Assembly (NCBI GenBank): GCA_022843265.1
Contig: JALHNZ010000002.1
Span: forward strand, 1 to 64,000
Source of the DNA: Gemmatimonadaceae bacterium
Lineage (GTDB): Bacteria > Gemmatimonadota > Gemmatimonadetes > Gemmatimonadales > Gemmatimonadaceae
DNA length: 64,000 bases
Direction of reading: 5' to 3'
In this document: positions 40,273 to 48,176 of the stretch, piece after piece
How positions within the stretch are numbered: the stretch's first letter is position 1
Layout: each line of letters begins with the position of its first letter
Made by a program: the position numbers and the translations under genes
The notes under the pieces: generated by a model
Database searches by the model: none
What the model was told of the DNA's origin: nothing
The model's input: only the letters and a program-made list of their open reading frames with translations

Positions 40273-42069
40273 CTACTGCTTCGCCGCACCCGCATCACGA
40301 TCCCGTTTGTCTGGCCCACCCGTTCGCACGCCGCGGCTATCGACATGAATGGAATGCGCGGTGCCCTGCCGTCCGCCCATGCGCACCGTGTGCCCCATAG
40401 CCTCGAGCGCACTCACCGTTGACGCGGGCACACCGTCGCCTTCAATGCTCAAGCGGTCCGGCAACCACTGATGATGAATGCGCGCAGCAGCGACTGCGCT
40501 GTCGATCGGCATACCAAACTCGGTCACGTTGAGTACGACCTGCAGCACGGTGTTGATGATCGTGCGACCACCAGGACTTCCGGTCACCACCACCAGCTTG
40601 CCGTCCTTCGCCACAATGGCTGGTGTCATGCTTGAGACCATGCGTTTGCCCGGGCGCGCCACATTCGCCGCGGTGCCGATCAGACCGGTGCTGTCGGTAA
40701 GACCAGGCTTGCCGTTAAAGTCCCCCATCTCGTTGTTCAGCAAGAAGCCCGCGCCCGCGACCACTGCACCGAGTCCGTAACCCGCCTCAAGCGTGTACGT
40801 GACAGACACGGCCATACCATTCGCGTCTACCACGGAGTAATGCGTGGTCTCGTCACTTTCGTAGTCCGCGACCAGTTCAGTGGCGCGCGATACTGACGCA
40901 CGGTTTTCATCAATCGTTTTGCGCAGCTCCGTTGCATAGGCCTTGCTTGTAAGCTTGTCGACCGGCGGCTTCACGAAATCGGGATCACCAATGTGCTGCG
41001 CACGATCGCGAAACGCGCGGCGCATGCTTTCGGTGACGAGATGGATATAGCGCGGTGAGTTGTGCCCTGCACTCTTGAGATCGTAGCCTTCAAGAATGTT
41101 CAGCATCTGAATCATGGCCACACCGCCTGAACTCGGCGGTGGCATGGAGATGATCTCAAATCCGCGGTACGTGCCGCGCACCGCCGGCCGCTCTTTTGCT
41201 TGATAACCCGCCAGATCTTTCGCGGTGATCAAACCACCGCCACGCTCCATCTCGGCAACGATCAAGCGCGCCGTTTCGCCCGTGTAGAATCCATCGCGTC
41301 CGTTGTCACGAATGCGCTCCAGCGTGCGCCCAAGATCCGAGAGAATGAGGCGATCACCGGCCGCGTACGGTTCACCATTCTTGTAGTACGCTGCGAGCGA
41401 CGCCGGATAGCGCGCAAGTTTGTTGCGCGTACCACGCAGTGAACCGGCGAGGCCCTCAGGAATGACAAAGCCGTCAACCGCCAGTCGCACTGCGGGCTCA
41501 ACCAGCGACTTCCACTCGCGCGAACCATACTTGCTGTGCGCCAATGCAAAACCGGCTACGGTACCCGGCACGCCAACCGCAATGTGCGTGTTGTGATGAC
41601 GCGACGCGGAATACGCGCCCGTAGAATCCACGAACATGTTCGGCGACGACGCAGCCGGCGCCATTTCGCGGAAATCAAGCGTGGTGGTCCGCCCGTCGGG
41701 AAAACGAATCACCATGAATCCGCCGCCACCAATGTTGCCGGCGGTGGGATACGTCACGGCCAATGCGAGGCCCGTGGCAATTGCTGCGTCAACGGCGTTG
41801 CCACCCGCCGCGAGTACATCGCGACCGGCGTTGCTGGCGATCGCACTCGCCGACACCACCATGCCGCGTGTGCTCTGCGTTTCGCTGAGCACCACGTTGG
41901 CGGGAACTGACGATGCGGGCGGGCGCGAACAGGCAACGCCGAAAGCCAAGGCTGGTACGAGCACAAGCGCTCGAACCAGTGACGAGGACCGAGCGCGCGT
42001 CTGAGAGGTGAGCAGAAATGGAGGGAGCAGACCGGCCGTGCTGCTGCGGCGAATTCGGCTTAAGTTCAT
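40273..42069 (-). CDS. ggt: Gamma-glutamyltransferase / glutathione hydrolase, lipoprotein
   Basis: A 598-residue gamma-glutamyltransferase. The signal ends in a lipobox (FGVAC, Cys47). The family markers are present: AGNIGGGGFMVI near residue 110, GVPGTVAGFALAH, PPPSSGGVAMIQMLNI, and the autoprocessing site DETTHYSVVD, where Thr408 would become the N-terminal nucleophile of the small subunit. The late substrate motif is SSMTPAIV with VTGSPGGRTI. It cleaves the gamma-glutamyl bond of glutathione and related peptides, probably in the periplasm. It is a single gene, convergent with the HEAT-cyclophilin gene and divergent from the zinc-ribbon protein. Confidence 0.95.
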   Translation of the reverse strand: MNLSRIRRSSTAGLLPPFLLTSQTRARSSSLVRALVLVPALAFGVACSRPPASSVPANVVLSETQSTRGMVVSASAIASNAGRDVLAAGGNAVDAAIATGLALAVTYPTAGNIGGGGFMVIRFPDGRTTTLDFREMAPAASSPNMFVDSTGAYSASRHHNTHIAVGVPGTVAGFALAHSKYGSREWKSLVEPAVRLAVDGFVIPEGLAGSLRGTRNKLARYPASLAAYYKNGEPYAAGDRLILSDLGRTLERIRDNGRDGFYTGETARLIVAEMERGGGLITAKDLAGYQAKERPAVRGTYRGFEIISMPPPSSGGVAMIQMLNILEGYDLKSAGHNSPRYIHLVTESMRRAFRDRAQHIGDPDFVKPPVDKLTSKAYATELRKTIDENRASVSRATELVADYESDETTHYSVVDANGMAVSVTYTLEAGYGLGAVVAGAGFLLNNEMGDFNGKPGLTDSTGLIGTAANVARPGKRMVSSMTPAIVAKDGKLVVVTGSPGGRTIINTVLQVVLNVTEFGMPIDSAVAAARIHHQWLPDRLSIEGDGVPASTVSALEAMGHTVRMGGRQGTAHSIHVDSRGVRTGGPDKRDRDAGAAKQ

Positions 42070-42174
42070 GGTAGGTCCCCGCGGAACATGCGGATGGTGG
42101 GAGCCGTGTGACGTCGTGTACAGACCATCACAACTACTGGTAAGTCCGCCGTTGGCGGCTGGGAGAATTGCATC

Positions 42175-42222
42175 ATGCAGTTCAGCAGCGACGCTCGCAA
42201 GCAGGAGCCTGTCAGGCCGTGA
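42175..42222 (+). CDS. Possible 15-residue leader peptide
   Basis: A short frame MQFSSDARKQEPVRP starts at ATG 42175 with a well-spaced GGGAG at 42161-42165. Its TGA (42220-42222) overlaps the GTG start of the zinc-ribbon gene (42219-42221). It may couple translation of the larger gene. It could equally be chance; there is no homology evidence. Confidence 0.3.
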   Translation: MQFSSDARKQEPVRP

Positions 42223-43322
42223 CCAACACGCCCATGGCTGGGCGTGCGTTTCCGTGTTCGAACTGCGGTGCGTCGCTCACGTTTGCGCCCGGCGTAGGTC
42301 GACTCTCGTGCGCCACGTGTGGCACGAGCAACGACCTGCCGGCAGTTGACGACGCGTCGCTCGCCGAAGCGCACGAAGAACTCGATTTCCGCGAGCATCT
42401 GCAGCGGCTGGCTGGCAATGAGCCCGCGCTGGTGCAGCAGATTGTGGATTGTCCGCAGTGTGGTGCGCAAACGGTGTTTGATCCGAATGTGGTCGCGTCG
42501 CACTGCGCGTTTTGCGCGTCGCCGATGGTGTCGGTAAAGGCGCATGCGGAGCGTCAGATCAAACCGCGTGGTGTGGTGCCGTTTGCGCTTGAGCCGTCGA
42601 GTGCGCAGCAGCTGTTTCGCGATTGGATTGCCGGTCGCTGGTTTGCGCCGAACGCACTCAAACACACGGTGAAGTCCGCGCAGGGTGTGCGTGGTGTGTA
42701 TGTGCCATGCTGGACGTTTGATGCGGAAACCACGAGCGACTACACGGGGCAGCGTGGCATCAATCGCACGGTCACTGATACGCGTCGCAACTCGCAGGGA
42801 CAGATGGAGCAGTACACGCGCATTGAAACCGACTGGTACCCTGCGCAGGGGCGTGTGTACGTCACGTTTGACGACGAACTCGTGCTTGCGTCGCACAGCA
42901 TTCCGAAACATCTCGCCGGCGTGCTGGAGGGGTGGGACACGTCAAAGTTGGTGCCACCCGCGGATGATTACATGGCGGGGTTTACGGTCGAGGCGTATCA
43001 GGTGGGGCTGGAGGCGGGATTCGCTGAAGCGCAGGAGCGGTTCGCGAGCGCGATTGACGGTGCGGTGCGCGCGGATATTGGCGGGCATCAGCAGCGTGTG
43101 TTCAACATTGACACGCACTACGGGGCGATTCAGTTCAAGCACCTGTTGCTGCCCGTGTGGATCGCGTCGTACAAGTTTGGCGAGAAATCGTACCGCGTGG
43201 TGGTGAACGGTCAGACGGGCAAGGTGCAAGGCGACCGCCCGTGGTCAGTGTGGAAGATTGCGGGGGCGGTGATTGCGGTCGCGATTGTCGCAGCGGTAGT
43301 GTTTGCGATGCTGCAGCGGTAA
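42219..43322 (+). CDS. Double zinc-ribbon protein with C-terminal membrane anchor
   Basis: A 367-residue protein. Two zinc ribbons lie at the N-terminus: CSNCG...CATC (residues about 11-32) and CPQCG...CAFC (about 78-100). The middle shows a conserved segment (VPCWTFDAETTSDYTGQRG) typical of a family annotated as TFIIB-type zinc-ribbon / DUF proteins, and one hydrophobic helix at the end (AGAVIAVAIVAAVVFAML). Function is unknown; similar proteins are described as primosomal-helicase-like only because of the ribbons. The GTG start has an AGGAG 11 bp upstream; a TTG further upstream in frame is less likely. It is divergent from ggt. Confidence 0.78.
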   Translation: MTNTPMAGRAFPCSNCGASLTFAPGVGRLSCATCGTSNDLPAVDDASLAEAHEELDFREHLQRLAGNEPALVQQIVDCPQCGAQTVFDPNVVASHCAFCASPMVSVKAHAERQIKPRGVVPFALEPSSAQQLFRDWIAGRWFAPNALKHTVKSAQGVRGVYVPCWTFDAETTSDYTGQRGINRTVTDTRRNSQGQMEQYTRIETDWYPAQGRVYVTFDDELVLASHSIPKHLAGVLEGWDTSKLVPPADDYMAGFTVEAYQVGLEAGFAEAQERFASAIDGAVRADIGGHQQRVFNIDTHYGAIQFKHLLLPVWIASYKFGEKSYRVVVNGQTGKVQGDRPWSVWKIAGAVIAVAIVAAVVFAMLQR

Positions 43323-43347
43323 CCCTGCGCCACGCTTCGCGACAGCA

Positions 43348-44274
43348 TCAGAACCTGACCTCAGCGATCTCGATCGGGTCGCGTTTCTCCTGAAGCACCA
43401 CCAGCACATCACCGAGCGATTCCGTCAGTACTCGCTTGGTCACACTTCCGAGCAGTAAACGCTCGGCGAACATGGGATTGTGACGACCCATCACGATCAG
43501 GTCGCACTCGTATCCCGTTTCGTGCTCGAGGATCTGCGTAGCGGGATCGCCGAACGTGACCAGTGTGGTCGCTTCACCCACCGCAAGTCCAAGGTCCGAC
43601 GTCAGCTCGCGAAGTCGCTGCTCGGCGCGTTCGCGGGCCCTCACGCGCAACTCGTACCTCGTTTCGTCCGTTACTCCGGCAACGTGCAGCTTGCCTTCAA
43701 AGGGCACTTCACACGTATGCAACAGCACGATCGAAGCGCCTGGTGCAACACGCCGAGCCGCGTGAACCAGAGCGCTGCCGTCGGGGGAAAAGTCCACGGC
43801 AATCAGTGCACGCTGGTACGCACCAAACACGGGTTTCTTGACCGTCAGCACGGGACACAGGCTGGTTCGTTGCAACTGCGAAGCCGTGGAGCCCATAATG
43901 GCGCGAAACGCCATATCGGCGCTGGATCCTCCGAGCAGTAGCAAGTCTGCGTTTCGTTCTGCTGCAATTCTGGATACGAATGTACTGGCTTTGCCCGTGT
44001 CTACTTCGACGGCAGCTTTCGCAGCAAATCGTCGCGCGCCCTCGTCAGCCTGCTCATTGATTCTCTGCGTCGCTTCGTTGATCAACGACGCGGTAACGTC
44101 TGGCAACTTGTCCGCGAGCAGCCCCTGCAACAGCGTCAGGTCATCAATTCCGACTCCATGCGCGATGGTGTAGCCGGCACCTGTGCTCGCGGCAAGCTGA
44201 AAACCGCGTTCAATCGCGGCCCGTGAGCCGTCGGAACAGTCGGTGGCGGTGACAATCTGTCGGAGTTTGTTCAT
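43348..44274 (-). CDS. Tandem universal stress protein (UspA), two domains
   Basis: A 308-residue protein of two Usp domains. Domain 1 starts QIVTATDCSDGSRAAIERGF and domain 2 starts ALIAVDFSPDGSALVHAARR. The ATP-type motif G-x2-G-x9-G-S/T is seen in domain 2 as MGRHNPMFAERLLLGSVTKRV and in variant form in domain 1 (LGGSSADMAFRAIMGSTAS). It starts 4 bp inside the end of the antiporter gene (ATGA), so the two are cotranscribed; a Usp protein next to a monovalent cation:proton antiporter is a recurring arrangement, and Usp may regulate the transporter by sensing nucleotides. The stop faces the zinc-ribbon gene's stop, 25 bp apart. Confidence 0.9.
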   Translation of the reverse strand: MNKLRQIVTATDCSDGSRAAIERGFQLAASTGAGYTIAHGVGIDDLTLLQGLLADKLPDVTASLINEATQRINEQADEGARRFAAKAAVEVDTGKASTFVSRIAAERNADLLLLGGSSADMAFRAIMGSTASQLQRTSLCPVLTVKKPVFGAYQRALIAVDFSPDGSALVHAARRVAPGASIVLLHTCEVPFEGKLHVAGVTDETRYELRVRARERAEQRLRELTSDLGLAVGEATTLVTFGDPATQILEHETGYECDLIVMGRHNPMFAERLLLGSVTKRVLTESLGDVLVVLQEKRDPIEIAEVRF

Positions 44275-45926
44275 GCGGGCTGCCTCGTTCGCTGCATGGC
44301 GTGGCTCAGCGTATCAATGGTGCGGTCCACGGCATCGCTGACCGGCTCCAGTATGAGATCTACATCAAGCGACTGCAGTTCGATATCATCGCCAGGCTCA
44401 CGCGCCACGATCGCGATGGAACCACGAAATCCGTGCTCTCGCAACGCTTCAACCAGCGAGCGCGTGGAGGCCACGTCTGGCAGAGCAGAGACGACCCAGT
44501 GCGCGCCCGCGAGCGGCAGCTCGTCGAGAAACGCGCGCTCGGTCACATCTCCATATCGTACCGACAAGCCATCGCGCCGAAGGCTGCGCGTGCGATCCGG
44601 ATCGAAATCGGCCCCGAGCACAGAAAATCCTGCTCTCTCCAACCCACGGAGCAGTCTGATCCCGTAGCGGCCAAGCCCCAGCACCACCACCTCGGGTGCG
44701 CCACTCGTGATTGACATGCCATCTGTCCCTGCCAGTTCACGGTGCGGCACCTTTCGTTGAAAGCGCTGCAGCCAGGGCGCAAGCCGATCGTACAGCGGAT
44801 GCGAGAACAGAATGAGATAGGTGGACAGCGCAATCGTTATCAGTCCGACCAGCGTGACAAGACCGAGCGTATCGCTGCCCACGTGACCAAACGACACGCC
44901 CATGGCAATGAAGATGATCGAGAACTCGCTGATTTGTGCCACCGTGAGGCCCGCGAGAAATCCCGTGCGCGAGCGGTAGCCCATGAAGCCCATGATCGCC
45001 ATCACGATGAGCGGATTGCCGATGAGTACAAACACGGCGAGCACTATTGAAGGCATCACTTCACCGCTCAGTGCCGACAAATCAAGCTTGGCGCCGAGGT
45101 CAAGAAAGAAAAAGAGCAACAGGAAATCGCGCAGTCCAGAAAGTCGCGCACCTATTCCATCACGATACGCGGTGGATGCCAGCGAAAACCCGGCCAGAAA
45201 CGCGCCGGCCTCTCTGGAAAAGCCGGCCCACTCGCCGAGCGCGGCGAGTCCCGTGCCCCAGGCCACGGCGAAGACGAGCAGCAGTTCCTGTGAGCGCGCC
45301 ATCGCGGCGACCAGCGGCGGAAGCACCCAACGCATGAGTACAAACATGCCCACAGCGGCCACGGCGATGCGCCAGCCGAGTGAAAGAAAAATCTGGGTAA
45401 GGCCCTGATCTGCATTCCCGCCGGTGGCACTCATGACCATCATGGCCAGCACCACCGCGAGGTCCTGCACGATGAGAAATCCGACCGCTATTCGGCCGTG
45501 CAGACTTTCGAGTTCGCGTTTGTCCGAGAGCAGTTTGACAATGATGATCGTGCTCGAAAACGTCAGCGCGATCGCGATGTAGAGTGCTTCGAGCGGCGGG
45601 CGGCCAAGCACGCGGGTCAGCACAAACCCAAAGACAATCGTGAAGGCGAGCTGACCGAGCCCGGTGGCGAGCGCTACGGGGCCGAGATGCTTGATTTCCT
45701 TGATGTCGAGCTTGAGGCCGACCAGGAACAACAGCACCGCTACACCCACCTGGGCGAGCAGGTCGACTTCGCCTTGTGCGCTGACCAGGCCGAGCACGGC
45801 CGGTCCGGCCACAATGCCCACCACGATGTACGCGATCAGCACCGGCTGACGCAGGCGAAGCGCAATGGCGCCCGCCGCCGCAGAAATCAGCAGCAGTATC
45901 GCGAATTCAGTGAATGCTTCGTGCAT
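44271..45926 (-). CDS. CPA2-family monovalent cation:proton antiporter (KefB/KefC-like) with TrkA-N domain
   Basis: A 551-residue membrane protein. About 12 helices cover residues 5-390, with the conserved ion-binding segment FLAGFSLASTAYRDG-like region and the CPA2 signature FLIVQDLAVVLAMMV. The C-terminal part (about 405-545) is a Rossmann RCK/TrkA-N domain beginning VVVLGLGRYGIRLLRGL, which binds NAD(H) or nucleotides and gates transport. It is expected to exchange K+ or Na+ for protons and help with pH or stress adaptation. I chose ATG 45926 (MHEAFTEFAILLL), which fits the first helix; the frame is open for 15 more codons. UspA follows in the same operon. Confidence 0.9.
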   Translation of the reverse strand: MHEAFTEFAILLLISAAAGAIALRLRQPVLIAYIVVGIVAGPAVLGLVSAQGEVDLLAQVGVAVLLFLVGLKLDIKEIKHLGPVALATGLGQLAFTIVFGFVLTRVLGRPPLEALYIAIALTFSSTIIIVKLLSDKRELESLHGRIAVGFLIVQDLAVVLAMMVMSATGGNADQGLTQIFLSLGWRIAVAAVGMFVLMRWVLPPLVAAMARSQELLLVFAVAWGTGLAALGEWAGFSREAGAFLAGFSLASTAYRDGIGARLSGLRDFLLLFFFLDLGAKLDLSALSGEVMPSIVLAVFVLIGNPLIVMAIMGFMGYRSRTGFLAGLTVAQISEFSIIFIAMGVSFGHVGSDTLGLVTLVGLITIALSTYLILFSHPLYDRLAPWLQRFQRKVPHRELAGTDGMSITSGAPEVVVLGLGRYGIRLLRGLERAGFSVLGADFDPDRTRSLRRDGLSVRYGDVTERAFLDELPLAGAHWVVSALPDVASTRSLVEALREHGFRGSIAIVAREPGDDIELQSLDVDLILEPVSDAVDRTIDTLSHAMQRTRQPA

Positions 45927-46336
45927 GTCCCTGAAGCGGGGGTGAACGGTCGAGTCGCAGCCACAACGCAACGAGTCGTTCGAACGCGAAAGTCACTCAC
46001 AGAATAACCCAAAGGCAGGTTGGTCGCCCGAGCGTACGTCAACGACTCATCCAGCGAATACTGCAGCGGCCTGCCGCCAGTCTTAGCTGATGCATCGGCC
46101 CCAGCTCCGATTTCTCTCACCTGACCATCGCCGAGCGGTTACAGTTGGTTTCGGAATCGAAGGTGTCAGGCGCGTCGTCAATTCGCGCGTGTAGTGCACG
46201 ATCGGCACTGATCGCCCGCAAAAAAATGCGATCGCAAGCGGCGCCCATGAATCGCGCTCGGCGAAGACGCCCCAACCTTTGCGCCATGAGCACAAACCAA
46301 CGGCGTCGGTTTATCCAGGTCGTCGCCGGCCCGCTC
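45927..46336. other. Intergenic region with an antitoxin gene remnant
   Basis: No intact gene is visible between the antiporter and the BlaI-like gene. At 46109-46150 the sequence encodes DFSHLTIAERLQLV, identical in all 14 residues to residues 8-21 of the antitoxin at 49506. It is preceded by an in-frame stop (46088-46090) instead of a start. After residue 14 the match ends. The rest (about 46160-46336) shows no recognisable feature. Confidence 0.7.
46109..46150 (+). pseudogene. Remnant of an addiction-module antitoxin gene
   Basis: Forty-two bases match the intact antitoxin (49527-49568) at 37 positions, and all five differences are at synonymous sites (Ser, Ile, Arg and two in one Leu codon). 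The upstream start codon is missing in frame and the downstream frame is unrelated. This is the only part left, so it cannot make a working antitoxin. Confidence 0.7.
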
Positions 46337-46385
46337 TTGACAGTCCGGCCGGAGCATGACAGTATCTCCGAAATCTTTCGGAGAT
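46337..46385 (+). promoter_or_regulatory. Sigma-70-type promoter with BlaI-like operator
   Basis: A near-consensus promoter is visible: -35 TTGACA (46337-46342), 17-bp spacer, -10 CAGTAT (46360-46365). Overlapping the -10 and continuing to 46385 is a 22-bp perfect palindrome: ATCTCCGAAA, tc, TTTCGGAGAT (46364-46385). The BlaI-like start ATG is at 46390. A bound repressor would cover the -10 and the transcription start. The GGAG of the palindrome's right half may also be the ribosome-binding site. Confidence 0.85.
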
Positions 46386-46389
46386 CGAA

Positions 46390-46842
46390 ATGGCAGCTGG
46401 TTTTACGGAACGCGAGCTCGACATCATGGCGGTGCTCTGGGCGCGGGGGCCATCCACTGCGGCTGAGGTGCGGGGCGCCCTAAATGACGTCGTCACGCAC
46501 AATACCGTGCAGAAGATGCTCACGATCCTTGAGGACAAAGGGTGCGTGGCGCACACGGAAGAAGGCCGCATGCATCGCTTTCATGCGCTCGTGGCGCGCG
46601 AGCAGGCCGGTTCCAGCGCGTTCGGACGATTGATTGACAAAATGTTTGCGGGCTCCGCCGAGGCGCTGCTCACACACTTCGTGCGCGACAAACGATTGAC
46701 CCGCGCAGAGCTTGAGCGCGTGCGCGATTTGCTGGATGCGCAAATCGACGAGGAAGCCGAGGCGCCAAAGACACACACGTCTGGCAAGTCGCGAGCCCTC
46801 GTGTCGCACCAGCGGAAGCGTGCGGGAGGACGCGACGAATGA
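46390..46842 (+). CDS. BlaI/MecI/CopY-family repressor
   Basis: A 150-residue winged-helix repressor. The N-terminal half shows the family pattern: FTERELDIMAVLWARGPSTA, then VTHNTVQKMLTILEDKGCV (recognition helix) and HRFHALVAREQAG (wing). The C-terminal dimerisation helices follow, and a basic, probably disordered tail ends the protein. In known systems the protein is cleaved after a signal from a BlaR1-type protease, which releases the operator. The next gene overlaps by 4 bp and encodes such an M56 protease. A 22-bp palindrome sits immediately upstream. No beta-lactamase gene is nearby. Confidence 0.92.
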   Translation: MAAGFTERELDIMAVLWARGPSTAAEVRGALNDVVTHNTVQKMLTILEDKGCVAHTEEGRMHRFHALVAREQAGSSAFGRLIDKMFAGSAEALLTHFVRDKRLTRAELERVRDLLDAQIDEEAEAPKTHTSGKSRALVSHQRKRAGGRDE

Positions 46843-48176
46843 TGATCAACTGGCTGCTGTATACGGCGTTGTCGTCGATGCTGCTCCTGCTCGCCGGTTA
46901 TTGCGCAACATACGCTGCCCGCTCGCTCCGTCTTCCCACGCGCCATGTGTGGGCGGTTGTGCTGTTGTTCAGCGTCGTGCTCTCGGGGTTGTCACTTTGG
47001 TCGCGCACGCACGACGCTCGCGCACAACGCACCGCGGCGAATGCTGCGCCCGAGGCATCGGGTACGCCAGGTGTTGCTTCGCTCAGCTCACCGCGCACCA
47101 CTCCGCCGAGTGATGAAGCTCAGCTGAACCCTTCACCAGTCGCGACAGCGCTTGCCCTGCCCTTCGGCGTTGACGAACTGACTACACAACGGTTCGACGG
47201 CCCGTTGCGGCTGGCCTGCGCTGGTGCGGCACTGCTTGCACTCGGCATGCTCGGATTCTCGATGACGCGATTGCGCCGCAAAACGGCGGCGTTCGAACGC
47301 GCTCGTGCATTGGACACGCCGGTGCTCGTGTCGCCGGACATTGGTCCCGCATTAACCGGTGTGTTCAGATACACAGTGGTGCTCCCGCGCTGGTCACTTG
47401 AACTGCCGCCGTCTGAGCTGCGAACCATTCTCGCACATGAACAGCAGCACGCGCAGGCGCGGGATCCCGCGCTGTTACTGTTCGGTTTGCTGATGGTGGC
47501 GCTGCAGCCGTGGAACATCGTGTTGTGGGCTGCGTGGTCACGTCTTCGTCTCGCGATAGAAGTTGATTGTGATGCGCGCGTGTTGGCGATGCATGGCGAT
47601 CCGCGGGCGTACGGTCACTTGCTCGTCCGCGTGCACGAACGCTCAATGCGACGCATGCTGCCGCTGTCCTCGCTTGTGTCGAGACAGTCAGACCTGGAAA
47701 CGCGCATTCGGCGCATGATGCAGGGCCCACGGCCAGCCTCAGCGCTTCGTGCGGTGAGCGCACTTGTAAGCGCGCTGATCGCAGGCACCGCAGCGGCTTC
47801 GTGCGACGTGGCGCCGCAAGCATCACGTTCCATCCAAGACGCGAGCGCAAGAATAGCAACGGCGGACCCGAGTCACCCCGACAGCATCCTGCAGTTTTTT
47901 GTCGACGGTGAAAGAGCGAAACCCGAGCGCGTCGCGCGGCTCGCGCTAGAGGATATGGCGACGATAGAACCAGTTGTCGAGAATGGCCGTGTGAAGTTCC
48001 ATATCGGCACGATGATCGCGGCGACGTTGGACAGCGGCGGCGTCACACCTCGCATTATAGGAGATTCGACGGAGGTGTTTGTGATGGGCTTCCGCCTCAA
48101 GTTCTACGCGCGTCGCCACATGCCGACTGTACGACTGCCTGGTGAAGGGGAGTTCCTGCAGCGGTTGTCACCATGA
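46839..48176 (+). CDS. BlaR1/MecR1-like M56 membrane metallopeptidase
   Basis: A 445-residue membrane protein. Helices are at about 5-25, 37-55, 124-142 and 211-232. The zinc motif HEXXH is present as HEQQH (residues 200-204) after the conserved segment VVLPRWSLELPPSELRTILA, as in BlaR1. Unlike BlaR1 it has no penicillin-binding domain; the part after the last helix is about 130 residues with no STxK-type motif, so it must sense something else. It is expected to cleave, directly or indirectly, the BlaI-like repressor. It overlaps that gene by 4 bp and the next gene (propeller) by 4 bp. Confidence 0.87.
   Translation: MMINWLLYTALSSMLLLLAGYCATYAARSLRLPTRHVWAVVLLFSVVLSGLSLWSRTHDARAQRTAANAAPEASGTPGVASLSSPRTTPPSDEAQLNPSPVATALALPFGVDELTTQRFDGPLRLACAGAALLALGMLGFSMTRLRRKTAAFERARALDTPVLVSPDIGPALTGVFRYTVVLPRWSLELPPSELRTILAHEQQHAQARDPALLLFGLLMVALQPWNIVLWAAWSRLRLAIEVDCDARVLAMHGDPRAYGHLLVRVHERSMRRMLPLSSLVSRQSDLETRIRRMMQGPRPASALRAVSALVSALIAGTAAASCDVAPQASRSIQDASARIATADPSHPDSILQFFVDGERAKPERVARLALEDMATIEPVVENGRVKFHIGTMIAATLDSGGVTPRIIGDSTEVFVMGFRLKFYARRHMPTVRLPGEGEFLQRLSP

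Noticed and set aside
42066-42911. 281-codon minus-strand open frame opposite the zinc-ribbon gene
   Set aside because: Arg/His/Thr-rich shadow frame; the plus-strand gene has clear zinc ribbons and a good start.
46839-48176. Beta-lactam sensor BlaR1
   Set aside because: No penicillin-binding domain or STxK motif after the last helix and no beta-lactamase gene in the operon.
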